Both the position numbers and the translations under genes were made by a program. A stretch of DNA of 64,000 nt from VRUE01 sp963728365 (lineage in GTDB: Bacteria; Actinomycetota; Thermoleophilia; Solirubrobacterales; 70-9): the NCBI GenBank assembly GCA_963728365.1, contig CAVSJI010000002.1, positions 124,001-188,000 on the forward strand, given 5' to 3'. The notes below the pieces were generated by a model. The model was not told where the DNA came from. It ran no database searches and worked only from the letters and a program-made list of their open reading frames with translations. Below, piece by piece: positions 35,873-44,667 of the stretch; the stretch's first letter is position 1; the number at the start of each line of letters is the position of its first letter.

Positions 35873-36172
35873 CTACGCCGCGACGCGGGAGCCCACGTCC
35901 AGCACAACCTCGCGATCCGGCGCGGCTATAGCTGCCCGCGCGGCGGCTAGCAGCGCTTCCGAATCAAGGTCGAGCCGCTCGGCCGCACGGCCCAGCGCAG
36001 CGCCCAAGTCTCCACCGGTCCCAATCACGTCGATCCGCACCGGCTTCCCGCCGCACATGCCGATCACCAGCCCGTCGTCGACCGTGTCGTCTCCGTAATC
36101 GACGTGCTCGACAGCAGCCAGAACGATCTGGACCGTGTCGCCTTCGCTGTCGTAATCCGCTCTCACCTTCAC
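35873..36172 (-). CDS. DUF2283-like protein, possible antitoxin
   Basis: 99 aa. MKVRADYDSEGDTVQIVLA, DDGLVIGMCGGKPVRIDVI resembles DUF2283 proteins (a small beta domain with YDxExDxxYI...). The C-terminus is an Ala-rich helix. Its ATG overlaps the stop of the upstream DUF4258-like gene. Pairs of this kind are often predicted toxin-antitoxin modules; activity is not shown. Convergent with greA, adjoining its stop. Confidence 0.65.
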   Translation of the reverse strand: MKVRADYDSEGDTVQIVLAAVEHVDYGDDTVDDGLVIGMCGGKPVRIDVIGTGGDLGAALGRAAERLDLDSEALLAAARAAIAAPDREVVLDVGSRVAA

Positions 36173-36375
36173 CTCCGATGCATTGTGACGATCAAGTCGG
36201 GGTCGTCAAGCGCAACCACGACCCGCACCCGCTCGCCCCGGATCCGGCCAACGTATCGCCACTTCCCGTCGCGATCGAAATCGACCTGCTCGGCCGACTC
36301 GATCAGCCGTTCGGCGTCAGCGACCGTCGCGCCGATCTCACGGGCCCGGTTCTTCGCATGTCGCGTGAAGCGCAC
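36169..36375 (-). CDS. DUF4258/RelE-like small protein, possible toxin
   Basis: 68 aa. FTRHAKNRAREIGATVADAERLIE is the N-terminal helix of DUF4258 proteins, and KWRYVGRIRGERVRVVVALDDPDLIVTMH (in parts) gives the beta sheet with an ending like RelE/BrnT-type RNases. The stop overlaps the DUF2283-like ATG (ATGA). The order toxin then antitoxin is common for this class. Confidence 0.68.
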   Translation of the reverse strand: MRFTRHAKNRAREIGATVADAERLIESAEQVDFDRDGKWRYVGRIRGERVRVVVALDDPDLIVTMHRR

Positions 36376-36441
36376 ATGGGTCTAAGCCTGGAGAACGCAA
36401 TCTTCGCCCCTCTCTGGACCGAAAATGCAACGCTGTCGCCC

Positions 36442-36946
36442 ATGGAAGTCGAGATCAAAGACCTGGCTAATCAGACAGCCAACCTGCTCGCCGCCGTGAA
36501 CGCCGGACAACGCGTCGTCCTCATCGACAATGGCGATCCACTCGCTGACATCGTCTCGCACGACCCCCGCGCCAGGTGGCCGAGCGACACCGAGTTTCGT
36601 GAGCAAACTGCAAGCGAGATCCGCAGACCCCGCCTTGCGCCAAGAGCTCGCCGAGCTGGCAGGGCCAGACCCTGGACGAGCTTTGGCCGTCTTCATCGCT
36701 CGCGAGACCAGCAAGCTCCCGTCAGCTACCCCGCTCGACCCCTTGTTGCACCAGCTTTCCCGACGAGTCGCCGTCAACGTCCAACCCGAGCGAAATCGAC
36801 ACCAGCGACGATGCGCGCGCCATCAAGGTGACTGGCGCCGTCATCGCCGCGACCGCGGTAAGCATAGATTGCCGGTGGTCGGCCAGGACAGTGACTCCGA
36901 GCGAATCGCTGCCGCCCATTGCGATTTGCGCACCTGGGCCGCATAG
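36442..36946 (+). pseudogene. Degenerate Phd-VapC toxin-antitoxin remnant
   Basis: From ATG 36442 the frame reads MEVEIKDLANQTANLLAAV, GQRVVLIDNGDPLADIV, a Phd-like antitoxin N-terminus. The likely continuation switches frame: SKLQARSADPALRQELAELAG near 36600-36660, then GQTLDELW in the third frame. Further on, VTGAVIAATAVSIDC and then VVGQDSDSERIAAAHC in different frames look like the last part of a PIN toxin. Several frame changes and loss of the toxin's first half mean neither protein can be made intact. Confidence 0.6.
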
Positions 36947-36949
36947 CCG

Positions 36950-38055
36950 CTAGCTCCAAAGCGCGAATACATCCGGATACCACCGGAGCGGCTTGTTTGG
37001 CACTAGTCGCGCGTATCGGGCTGCTGCATTGGGGTCGGGATTTACTACGTCAACGGCCTTCAACGCATCGTTCGAGTAGATACTTCGTTGAAAGAGCTTT
37101 TCAGCCTCAATGTCGGCTGGCGGCAGCGAATATCCAAAAAAGATCAGACGATCGCATGTGCTGAGCACTGCCTCGGCGTCCTCCCACACCTGGGGAATGA
37201 ACCTTTGAATAAGCACCTGCTTGTTATAGACCGGCGGAATAATCACCGGCCACATGTACCATGTCGAACGTCCTCGGCCTTTCGCCTTGGTGAACCGCAG
37301 CTGTGGGGGCACTTTTCTTCGTCGAGTGACCCGAACGGGCGGTGGTTTCGCCTCGCCCGACAAGACCCTTGGACTCGGCTGGCGGCCATTCATGCGGACC
37401 TGCCAGTTCAATGACCCGTGAAGCTTGAGAATCTTGAGGCGCTGCCCATGATCGCACGTGGAACCATGGTCCGGAAAAACAGAACTCGCAGCGGTAGTCA
37501 TTAGCTGCGTATGGGCGCTAAATGCCCCATACCCGTGCTCCACGCACCACAGCGGCCGCAGTCTTGCCCTCTTGTAGATCTCATTCTCAAGAACGAGATC
37601 CTGATTGAACGTAAGGAGGGTAGACGCATCGGAGGTCTCCGCGACATGGGCGATGAGCCGGCCAACCGGTCCACCTGTATAGCCATCTTCGTTCATCCAA
37701 TCAGTCGTCTCACTGATGACGCGGCGGTAGATGTCAATCAGGGCGGTGTAGGCACCGGCGATCTCTTTGCTGGTTGATCGAAAGAGAAGTCGAAAAATAG
37801 ATCCTTGAAGAATTCCTCCATCCTAACCACTGCCTCTAGCTTCTCGAAGGGCGAGCCGGTGGGCAAGGTAGCGGCATATGTCCGTAGATCTGAAGAGACG
37901 GTAATCCCCAAAGCTCGGATCTTTTTGAAGAAGGTTGTATCTAGCGGCGGATTCCGGTCCGTGAGCCTTTGGCGATGAAACGTTTCAGCGTTCGCCAACG
38001 AAGACCCCGCCCCAAATACCACGCACGTACCCATTCGAGGTAGGATAGTAGTCAC
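36950..38055 (-). pseudogene. SIR2-like (SIR2_2) domain gene, split by a frameshift
   Basis: The N-terminal part (GTG 38055, preceded by GGGAGG at 8 nt) reads TCVVFGAGSSLANA, NPPLDTTFFKKI and runs out of frame at 37738. The adjacent frame continues TSKEIAGAYTALIDIYRRVI from about 37780 and carries LTFNQDLVLENEI, ILKLHGSLNW, WPVIIPPVYN, W-E-D-A and LIFFGYSLPPADIEAEKLF, all typical of SIR2-like proteins. The join needs one added base near 37775-37785. Such proteins bind or cleave NAD in several phage-defence systems. It is either a recent inactivation, a sequence error or a frameshifted product. It is visibly less GC-rich than its neighbours. Confidence 0.75.
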
Positions 38056-38095
38056 GGCGGGCACCTCCCAAGCGGTAGGCCCGCCAACCTACGAT

Positions 38096-39109
38096 CTAGC
38101 TGCCAGGCGTCGGAGCAACCTCCACCGGCTCGCCGCCCGGCATCCAGTGCGCCTCGGGGCTTGGTGGGGTGTCGCGGAGGTACCACTCGGCGTCGAGGGC
38201 GCCCTTGCAGCCGCTGCCGGCGGCGGTTACGGCTTGGCGGTAAGTGTGGTCGACTACGTCGCCTACGGCGAAGACTCCCGCCAGGTTCGTGCGAGTTGAG
38301 GTGCCGTCGGTGAGGATGTAGCCGTTCTCGTCGGTGTCGACCTGGTCGGCGACCACCTCGGAGCGGGGGATGTGGCCGATCGCGACGAAGGCGCCGTCGG
38401 TCTTGAAGTCCTCGGTCTCGCCGGTCTCGACGTTGCGCAGGCGGACGTGGCTGAGGCGGTTGCCCTCGTCGTTGGCGACGAACTCCTCCGGGACGAACGG
38501 GGTCTTGAACTCGATGTTCGGCTGCTCCTTCGTCCGGTCGAACATGATCTTCGAGGCGCGGAACTCATCGCGCCGGTTGACCACGGTCAGCTCGCTGGCG
38601 TACTTGGAGATGAAGATCGAGTCCTCCATCGCCGAGTCGCCACCGCCGATCACGATCACCTTCTGGTCTTTGAAGAAGGCGCCGTCGCAGACACCGCAGG
38701 TGGAGACGCCGCAGCCGCTCAGCTCGAGCTCGCCGGGGATGCCGAGCCGGCGCGGCTCCGCCCCCATCGCCAGGATCACGGTCTTTGCCAGGTGCTCCTC
38801 GTCGCCGAGGAAGACCTTCTGCAGGCCGCCGTCGCTGAGCTCGACCCGGTCGACGTCGTCGCTGACGAAGCGCGTCCCGAAGCGCTCGGCCTGGGCGCGG
38901 AACTGGGTCATCATCTCGGGCCCCAAGATGCCCTCGGGGTAGCCGGGGTAGTTCTCGACGTCGGTCGTGTTCTGCAGCTGCCCGCCCCACTGGAAGCCCT
39001 CGAAGACGAGCGGCTCGAGGTTGGCGCGCGCCGTGTAGAGCGCCGCCGTGTAGCCTGCCGGCCCGCCGCCGACGATGATCGTGTTCTCGGCCTTCTTCGT
39101 CTCTGTCAT
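38096..39109 (-). CDS. trxB: Thioredoxin reductase
   Basis: 337 aa. FAD site GGGPAGYTAALYTAR near 14, redox-active C138-G-V-C141 followed by DGAFF, NADPH site GGGDSAMEDS near 154, and the FAD-binding FAVGDVVDHTYRQAV near 290. The redox motif is CGVC where many homologues have CATC. It reduces thioredoxin with NADPH. The C-terminal 25 residues are a Pro-rich extension. Overlaps the membrane protein gene upstream by 4 nt. Confidence 0.95.
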   Translation of the reverse strand: MTETKKAENTIIVGGGPAGYTAALYTARANLEPLVFEGFQWGGQLQNTTDVENYPGYPEGILGPEMMTQFRAQAERFGTRFVSDDVDRVELSDGGLQKVFLGDEEHLAKTVILAMGAEPRRLGIPGELELSGCGVSTCGVCDGAFFKDQKVIVIGGGDSAMEDSIFISKYASELTVVNRRDEFRASKIMFDRTKEQPNIEFKTPFVPEEFVANDEGNRLSHVRLRNVETGETEDFKTDGAFVAIGHIPRSEVVADQVDTDENGYILTDGTSTRTNLAGVFAVGDVVDHTYRQAVTAAGSGCKGALDAEWYLRDTPPSPEAHWMPGGEPVEVAPTPGS

Positions 39110-40242
39110 GCGCGCTCCGAGTCTAGTGACGCCGCCAATACTTTACTTTTTATAGTAGCGCCGCGGTCAATCGGCAGGCACTCCTCTTCCCAGCGCAGGA
39201 CTGTCTTGCGCAGCTGGAAGAAAGCGGCTACGCCGAAGGGGATCGGCATCCAGAAGGCGATCAGGCGGTAGATCAGGATCGCCGGGAAGACGGTCGTCTC
39301 GGGGATGCCGAAGAGGACGAAGGCGCCGATCATCCCGGCGTCCACGGCCCCCACCCCGGCCGGCGCGAAGGGGATCAGGTTGGCGACCATGCCGAGGAAG
39401 AACCCCTGCACGACGACGGCAAGCGGCACGTGCACGCCGAAAGCGTGGAAGGCCGCCCAGAGGATGCCGATGTTCGCCGCCCAGTAGCCGGCCGCACCGA
39501 GCACCGCGAGGCCGCCCTGGGAAGGATGGGCGAAGAGGCTGAGCGCGAAGCGGAAGCCCTCGGCGAAGGTCGCCGGAACCTTGGCGATGTTGTTGGCGAT
39601 CTCCCGGCCGCGCTCGCCGTGCACGAAGCGGCCCACGCGCGGCCCGAGGTCGGGCGGGATCAGCGCCAGCAGCAGGCCGAGCGCCAGCAGCAGGCCGGCG
39701 ACCCCGGCCGGGACGATCGTCAGCTCGACCGAGGACTTGCCGTGCATGACCCCGGTGCGCAGCAGGATGCCGAAGAGGATCAGGGCGATCGGGTAGAAGG
39801 CGTAATGCAGGGTGAGGAAGGCGACCATCCGCCGCCCCACGTCGCGGCGCGGCATGCCGGCTTTGCGCAGCGCCCACCAGGTGAGCACGATCCCCCCCGC
39901 CCCGGCCGCCGAGAAGAGCAGCGTCGCCGCCAGCCCGGCCATGTTGATCTCGTAGGTCTCCATCCAGGTCAGCCGCAGCGCATCGCCCCCGACCACCGCC
40001 TTGAAGAGCGCGATGTAGGTGACGAAGGCGAGCAGGTTGAAGCCGATCGCCACCGCGATCCAGACCGGGTCGGCGTCGCCGAGCTTGCCCAGGGCGTTGC
40101 CCAACCCGACCAGCTTCGGGAAGAGGAAGTAGATGCCGACCAGCAGCGCGACGACGAGGACGAGCGTCTGCAGAAGGCGCCGTCGCGTGAAGATCGGCAG
40201 TTCGGCGGTATCGCCGCCGTTCACCGAGCCCTCTCGAGACAC
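39106..40242 (-). CDS. Lysylphosphatidylglycerol synthase TM region family (UPF0104-like) membrane protein
   Basis: 378 aa from GTG 40242. Seven to eight TM segments with the family features: an ALFKAVVGG loop, GAGGIVLTWWALRKAGMP, and NLIPFAPAGVGAVDAGMIGAFVLFGIP (in parts) near residue 300. Members either flip lipids or form the membrane half of aminoacyl-phospholipid synthases; no catalytic GNAT-like domain is fused here. The stop overlaps the trxB start. Confidence 0.85.
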   Translation of the reverse strand: MSREGSVNGGDTAELPIFTRRRLLQTLVLVVALLVGIYFLFPKLVGLGNALGKLGDADPVWIAVAIGFNLLAFVTYIALFKAVVGGDALRLTWMETYEINMAGLAATLLFSAAGAGGIVLTWWALRKAGMPRRDVGRRMVAFLTLHYAFYPIALILFGILLRTGVMHGKSSVELTIVPAGVAGLLLALGLLLALIPPDLGPRVGRFVHGERGREIANNIAKVPATFAEGFRFALSLFAHPSQGGLAVLGAAGYWAANIGILWAAFHAFGVHVPLAVVVQGFFLGMVANLIPFAPAGVGAVDAGMIGAFVLFGIPETTVFPAILIYRLIAFWMPIPFGVAAFFQLRKTVLRWEEECLPIDRGATIKSKVLAASLDSERA

Positions 40243-40252
40243 TTCAGAGACG

Positions 40253-41200
40253 CTACCCGGTGGCGAGGCGCTCCAAGCGCCGCAACCCTCGGGTGACCGC
40301 GTGGACCGCCGGTTCGGCGAGCGGCTCGCCGCGCCGCACGGCGGCGACGAGGCCCGCCCCGGCGGCGAGATCGGTGACGTAGTGCTCGCCCAGGTAGACG
40401 AGCGCGAAGCCCAGCGTCAGCGCGTAGGCCCAGCCGACGGCGCCCTCGGCGGCGCCCGCCTCGGAGAGCTGGATCGCGGCCATCGCCGAGGTGGCGAAGT
40501 GCAGCGAGGGCATCGCCGCCCAGGGGTTGCCGCCCAGCGCCCCGTACATCTTCGGCCAGGCCGAGCGCCAGGTTTCCTCGCCGACCCCGATCATGATCCG
40601 CTCAACCTTCTCCCCGCCGGTGATCCCCTGTTCGGAGGCCCACCAGGGCGGTGAGGTCGGGATCACGAAGTAGGCGATGCAGCCGATGTCGAAGACCGCC
40701 GCCAGCTGGCGGGCCGCGCGCGGGAAGCGCTCGGGATGGCGCAGCAGGATCCAAGTCAGGGCCAGGTAGGGCTCGAGGAACCAGAGCCAGTGCGCCCAGG
40801 TGAGGAAGCGGTTGACCGACCCCACCCGCGGCAACCGCGCGAGCGCCCGCTGCAGGCGGGCGTTCGGCAGGCGGCCGAGGCCGATCGCCCGGTCGGCGAC
40901 GATCGGGTAGCGGCTGCGCAGGCGCGCCTGCAGGCGGTCCGGATCGTCGTAGGGAAGCTCGTGAACCATGATGAAGGCCCACATCTGCATCGCGTAGAGC
41001 GCCACGTCGCGCTTGCGCGTGCGCGGCGCGAGAACCGCGACGGCAAGCGGGCCACCGGCGCAGGCCGCCACGGTCACCGGCGTCGGCAGGCGCAGGCGCT
41101 TGCGCAGCAGCGGGGCGGCAACCGCGGCGGCGAGCGCGCCCCCCGCCGCGGTGCGCACCGCGAGGCGAAGCGCCGGATTTGGCCGCGAGCGCTTCCTCAT
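40253..41200 (-). CDS. PAP2 superfamily membrane phosphatase / inositolphosphotransferase-like
   Basis: 315 aa from ATG 41200. A basic N-terminus, about five TM segments, and the PAP2 motifs MPSLHFATS near 245 and LGEHYVTDLAAG near 283, which supply the catalytic His pair. VIPTSPPWW near 185 is typical of the PAP2-3/inositol transferase subgroup of actinobacteria. Probable substrate: a lipid phosphate or phosphoinositol head group at the outer face of the membrane. It ends 10 nt before the start of the UPF0104-like gene, in the same direction. Confidence 0.86.
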   Translation of the reverse strand: MRKRSRPNPALRLAVRTAAGGALAAAVAAPLLRKRLRLPTPVTVAACAGGPLAVAVLAPRTRKRDVALYAMQMWAFIMVHELPYDDPDRLQARLRSRYPIVADRAIGLGRLPNARLQRALARLPRVGSVNRFLTWAHWLWFLEPYLALTWILLRHPERFPRAARQLAAVFDIGCIAYFVIPTSPPWWASEQGITGGEKVERIMIGVGEETWRSAWPKMYGALGGNPWAAMPSLHFATSAMAAIQLSEAGAAEGAVGWAYALTLGFALVYLGEHYVTDLAAGAGLVAAVRRGEPLAEPAVHAVTRGLRRLERLATG

Positions 41201-41278
41201 CAGGTCGGCGAGTATAGGTCGGCGACCGCGGCACGGGCACGGCGGCGCGCCGCCCGCCGTGATTAGAATGGCCGCGCT

Positions 41279-41971
41279 TTGAGTCCCCACTCCCCGGGCA
41301 CCGACCAGATCGACACCTTGCTGTGGATCGGCTTCGTCGTCGCGACGATCGTGATCGTCGCGGTCAACGTCGCCCTATTCGCGGCGCTGCGCCGCCGCGG
41401 CGAGGGCGACGCCCCGCGGGAGATGGTCGGCGGCCGCGGCAAGCAGCTGCGAGTCGGGGGCGCGCTCACCGTCTTCGCCGCCGCGATCCTCGTCCTCAGC
41501 CTGATCTACACCGGCAGGGCGCGCGAGACGCCGGCCTCCGGCGCCGCCGGCCTCGCCGCGGCCAACTCCGAGCCACTGAGCATCGGAGCGACCGGCCAGC
41601 AGTGGCTGTGGCGCTATGACTATCCCAACCAGGCCTTCTCCTACTACAAGCTGGTCGTCCCGGTCGACACCACGGTTGAGCTCAACCTCGTCTCGACCGA
41701 CGTGATCCACACCTGGGACGTGCCGCAGCTCGCCCCGCAGGCCGACGCGGTGCCCGGCAAGACCAACCACGTCGTCTTCCGCGCCGACGAAGAAGGCGCC
41801 TTCCGCGGCCAGTCCTCGACCTTCTCGGGCCAGGCCTACGCGGCGATGCGGACCGAGGTCGAAGTCGTCTCCCCGCAGGAATACGAAGCCTTCATCGACC
41901 GCCAGAAAGCCGATATCCAGGCCGCCCAGGACCGCGTCGTGGGCCTGATCGAAAACGGAGAAGTGCCATGA
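41279..41971 (+). CDS. Cytochrome oxidase subunit II paralogue lacking the CuA site
   Basis: 230 aa from TTG 41279. Two N-terminal TM helices (about 12-36 and 58-77) and a cupredoxin domain with QQWLWRYDYP and STDVIHTWDVP, exactly as in subunit II, retaining the first CuA His (H144). The CuA loop reads SSTFSGQAYAAM: Ser179 and Ser183 replace both cysteines and Tyr187 replaces the second His; only Met190 remains. The normal paralogue in this window (52690-51884) has CTELCGFGHASM. No copper centre can form. It overlaps the subunit I-like gene by 4 nt. Confidence 0.9.
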   Translation: MSPHSPGTDQIDTLLWIGFVVATIVIVAVNVALFAALRRRGEGDAPREMVGGRGKQLRVGGALTVFAAAILVLSLIYTGRARETPASGAAGLAAANSEPLSIGATGQQWLWRYDYPNQAFSYYKLVVPVDTTVELNLVSTDVIHTWDVPQLAPQADAVPGKTNHVVFRADEEGAFRGQSSTFSGQAYAAMRTEVEVVSPQEYEAFIDRQKADIQAAQDRVVGLIENGEVP

Positions 41972-43641
41972 GCGCTCGCCCCGAGGTCGTCGTCGACGGC
42001 TTCCCCGCCCGCCGTCCGCGCTGGATCGAGGTGGCGACCAGCGCCGATCACAAGGACGTCGGCCGGGTGATGGTCGGCGCCTCGCTGGGCTTCCTCTTCA
42101 TGGCGGTGGTCGAGCTGTTGCTGATGCGGCTGCAGCTCGCGGTGCCGGAAAACACGCTGCTCACCCCGGTCCTCTTCGACCGCGTGCTCTCGCTCTACGG
42201 GGCAACGGCGATCTTCCTCTTCGCGATTCCGCTCGCGCTCGGCCTCTTCTACTACCTGGCGCCGCTGCAGATCGGCGCCCGCGGCACCGCCCTGCCGCGC
42301 CTCGGGCAGATCGGCCTCTGGCTCTACCTGCTCGGCGCCGCCGTCCTCTACAGCGGCTTCCTCTGGACCCCGACCGAGGCCGGCGTCAACCCGCTGGCGC
42401 CGCTCTCTGAGCTCGCCTTCCTGCCCAACAACGGCGTCGACGCCTGGTGCGCCGCCTGCGGCCTGGCAACGCTCGGCTTCGTCCTGATCGCGATCAACCT
42501 GATCGCGACGATGCGCCGCATGCGCGCTCCGGGAATGGCCTGGCGGCGCCTGCCGGTCTTCGCCTGGTCGGCGGCGATCGGCTCCTGGCTGCTGCTGGCG
42601 ATCGGCTCGGTGATGCTGGCGGCGATCGCGATGCTGCTCATCGACCGCAACTTCGACGGCATCTTCTTCGCCGACGGATCGGGCGGCGCGCCGCTGCTCT
42701 GGGCTCACTTCAGCTGGATCTTCTTCACCGGCGCCTACATGCTGATTCTGATCGCCGCGCTCGGCGGCGCCGCTGAGATCGTCGCCGTCTTCGCCCGCCG
42801 GCCGCTGGCCGGTCGCGGCACCGTGGTCGGCTCGCTGGCGGCGATCGCCGTGATCGGCACGCTCGCCTGGATGCAGAACATGCTCACCGCGCCGATCGGG
42901 ATCGGTTGGATGTACTTCGCGATGATCATGTCGCTGGCGCTGATCGTCCCCTTCGGCCTGATCCTCTACAACCTGATCGCGACGCTCGCCGGCGGCGCGG
43001 TGCGGATGAGAGCCCCGCTGCTCTTCGCCGCCGGGGCGATCTCGATGATCTCGATCGGGCTCGCTTCGGAGATCTCGCACTCGATGGTCGCCGTCGCCTG
43101 GCGCCTGCACAACACGGTCGACTCCACCGCGGCCACCCACTTCGCCCTGGTCGGCGGCGCCGTCTTCGGCGGCTTCTCCGCGCTGCACTACTGGTTCCCG
43201 AAGATGACCGGCCGGACGATGGGCGAGACCCTGGCCCGGATGTCCTTCTGGACGATGGTGCTCGGCACGCTCCTCACGTTCGCGCCGCTCTTCATCGCCG
43301 GCACCGACCACGGCCAGGTCGTCGACGCCTACAAGTTCTTCGACGGCACCGGGGTCGGCGCCGAGAACCTGATCTCGACGATCGGCGCCTTCGTGCTGGC
43401 GCTGGGGATCGTGCTGACCCTCGTCAACGCGATCGCCAGCCGCAACGGCGGCGCCCGCGCCGGACACGACCACTGGGGTGGCGACTCGCTCGAGTGGTTC
43501 GCGCTCTCGCCGCCGGAGCCGCATAACTTCGACGTGCTGCCCGACGTGCGCAGCGACCGGCCGATGCGCGACATCCGCCTGGCGATCGCCCACCGCAGCG
43601 CCCGCGCCGAAGAGGCGCGCGAGGCGCAGCCGGTAGCCTGA
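41968..43641 (+). CDS. Heme-copper oxidase subunit I paralogue lacking heme/copper ligands
   Basis: 557 aa with 12 or more TM helices, aligning almost without gaps to the normal subunit I at 51870-49969. Against that protein: low-spin heme His152 is Tyr77; CuB His328 is Thr254; the cross-linked Tyr332 is Met258; the His377-His378 pair is Gln303-Asn304; the high-spin heme His464 is Ala389. Only the second helix X His (His391) is left. ADHKD at the start, RAPGM, YWFPKMTGR and the C-terminal SPPEPHNF are conserved. It cannot hold heme a3-CuB. A structural or regulatory role is inferred. Confidence 0.92.
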   Translation: MSARPEVVVDGFPARRPRWIEVATSADHKDVGRVMVGASLGFLFMAVVELLLMRLQLAVPENTLLTPVLFDRVLSLYGATAIFLFAIPLALGLFYYLAPLQIGARGTALPRLGQIGLWLYLLGAAVLYSGFLWTPTEAGVNPLAPLSELAFLPNNGVDAWCAACGLATLGFVLIAINLIATMRRMRAPGMAWRRLPVFAWSAAIGSWLLLAIGSVMLAAIAMLLIDRNFDGIFFADGSGGAPLLWAHFSWIFFTGAYMLILIAALGGAAEIVAVFARRPLAGRGTVVGSLAAIAVIGTLAWMQNMLTAPIGIGWMYFAMIMSLALIVPFGLILYNLIATLAGGAVRMRAPLLFAAGAISMISIGLASEISHSMVAVAWRLHNTVDSTAATHFALVGGAVFGGFSALHYWFPKMTGRTMGETLARMSFWTMVLGTLLTFAPLFIAGTDHGQVVDAYKFFDGTGVGAENLISTIGAFVLALGIVLTLVNAIASRNGGARAGHDHWGGDSLEWFALSPPEPHNFDVLPDVRSDRPMRDIRLAIAHRSARAEEAREAQPVA

Positions 43642-43646
43642 CGCGG

Positions 43647-44540
43647 ATGGATGCCTCCGCGGCGGCGGTTTCGAGGCGGATCGCCGTCCCCACCGTGCTG
43701 CGCGACTACCTGACGCTGACCAAGCCGAAGGTCCAATCGCTGCTGCTGCTGACCACGATCACGACGATGTACGTCGCCGGGGACCCCTCGCCGGGCCTCG
43801 TCTTCCTGGTCTGCCTCGGCGGCGCGCTCTCGGCCGGCGGGGCGGGCGCGATCAACCACGCCGCCGACCGCGACGTCGACCGGATCATGGCCCGCACCGC
43901 CGACCGCCCGGTTGCCGGCGGCCGCGTCTCCCCCGCCGCCGCGATCGCCTTCGGGACGCTGCTCGGCTGCGCCTCCTTCGCCCTGCTGGCGCTGGCCGTC
44001 AACCCGCTGGCAGCGGCCCTCTCGATCTCCGGCCTCTTCGGTTACGTCTTCGTCTACACCCTCTGGCTGAAGCGGACCACCCCGCAGAACATCGTGATCG
44101 GCGGCGCCGCCGGGGCCGTGCCGCCGCTGGTCGCCTGGGCGGCGGTGACCGGCGGGCTGAGCGGCACCGCCTTCTACCTCTTCGCGATCGTCTTCTTCTG
44201 GACCCCGCCCCACTTCTGGGCGCTCTCGCTGCTGATGAAGGACGAGTACGCCAAGGCGGGCATCCCGATGCTGCCCGTGGTCCGCGGCGAGGACGAGACC
44301 CGCCGTCAGATCGTCCTCTACACCGTGCTGCTCTACGCGGTCACCCAGCTGCCCTTCTGCGCCGGCGGCTTCGGCGTCGAGTACCTCCTCGCCTCGATGA
44401 CCCTGGGCGCCGGCTTCATCTACTGCGCCGTGCGCCTGCTGCGCAGCGGCGACCGGCGCTGGGCGCTGCGCACCTACCTCTACTCACTCGCCTACCTGGC
44501 GCTGCTCTTCATCTCGATGCCGCTCGACCGGCTCTTCTAG
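43647..44540 (+). CDS. ctaB: Protoheme IX farnesyltransferase (heme O synthase)
   Basis: 297 aa UbiA-superfamily prenyltransferase. LTKPKVQSLLL at the first helix, the aspartate-rich NHAADRDVDRIMARTADRP near residue 70 and FWTPPHFWALSL near 188 are diagnostic of CtaB/Cox10. It converts heme B to heme O with farnesyl diphosphate. It starts 5 nt after the degenerate subunit I gene and is probably co-transcribed with it, though its product serves the normal oxidase. Confidence 0.95.
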   Translation: MDASAAAVSRRIAVPTVLRDYLTLTKPKVQSLLLLTTITTMYVAGDPSPGLVFLVCLGGALSAGGAGAINHAADRDVDRIMARTADRPVAGGRVSPAAAIAFGTLLGCASFALLALAVNPLAAALSISGLFGYVFVYTLWLKRTTPQNIVIGGAAGAVPPLVAWAAVTGGLSGTAFYLFAIVFFWTPPHFWALSLLMKDEYAKAGIPMLPVVRGEDETRRQIVLYTVLLYAVTQLPFCAGGFGVEYLLASMTLGAGFIYCAVRLLRSGDRRWALRTYLYSLAYLALLFISMPLDRLF

Positions 44541-44553
44541 TAGAAATCGGACC

Positions 44554-44667
44554 GTGGATCGCGAGAGCGCAAGAGCCAACGTCAGCGCCGGCCTGGTGGC
44601 CGGCGGCATCGCGGCGGCGATCTTCGCCCTCTGCTTCGTGGCGGCGATGCTCTACATCGCCTCATGA
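44554..44667 (+). CDS. Small single-TM protein, 37 aa
   Basis: GTG 44554 gives MDRESARANVSAGLVAGG and then IAAAIFALCFVAAMLYIAS: a short polar N-terminus and one TM helix. Its TGA overlaps the ATG of the next gene (ATGA), strong support for translation. By position it may be an oxidase accessory subunit, but no family was recognised. Confidence 0.6.
   Translation: MDRESARANVSAGLVAGGIAAAIFALCFVAAMLYIAS

Noticed and set aside
37738..37800. Programmed ribosomal frameshift in the SIR2-like gene
   Set aside because: No slippery heptamer followed by a strong structure was found; decay or sequence error is simpler.
41836..43593. Minus-strand open frame opposite the subunit I-like gene
   Set aside because: Low-complexity Asp/Arg/Gln composition; the plus strand aligns end to end with ctaD.
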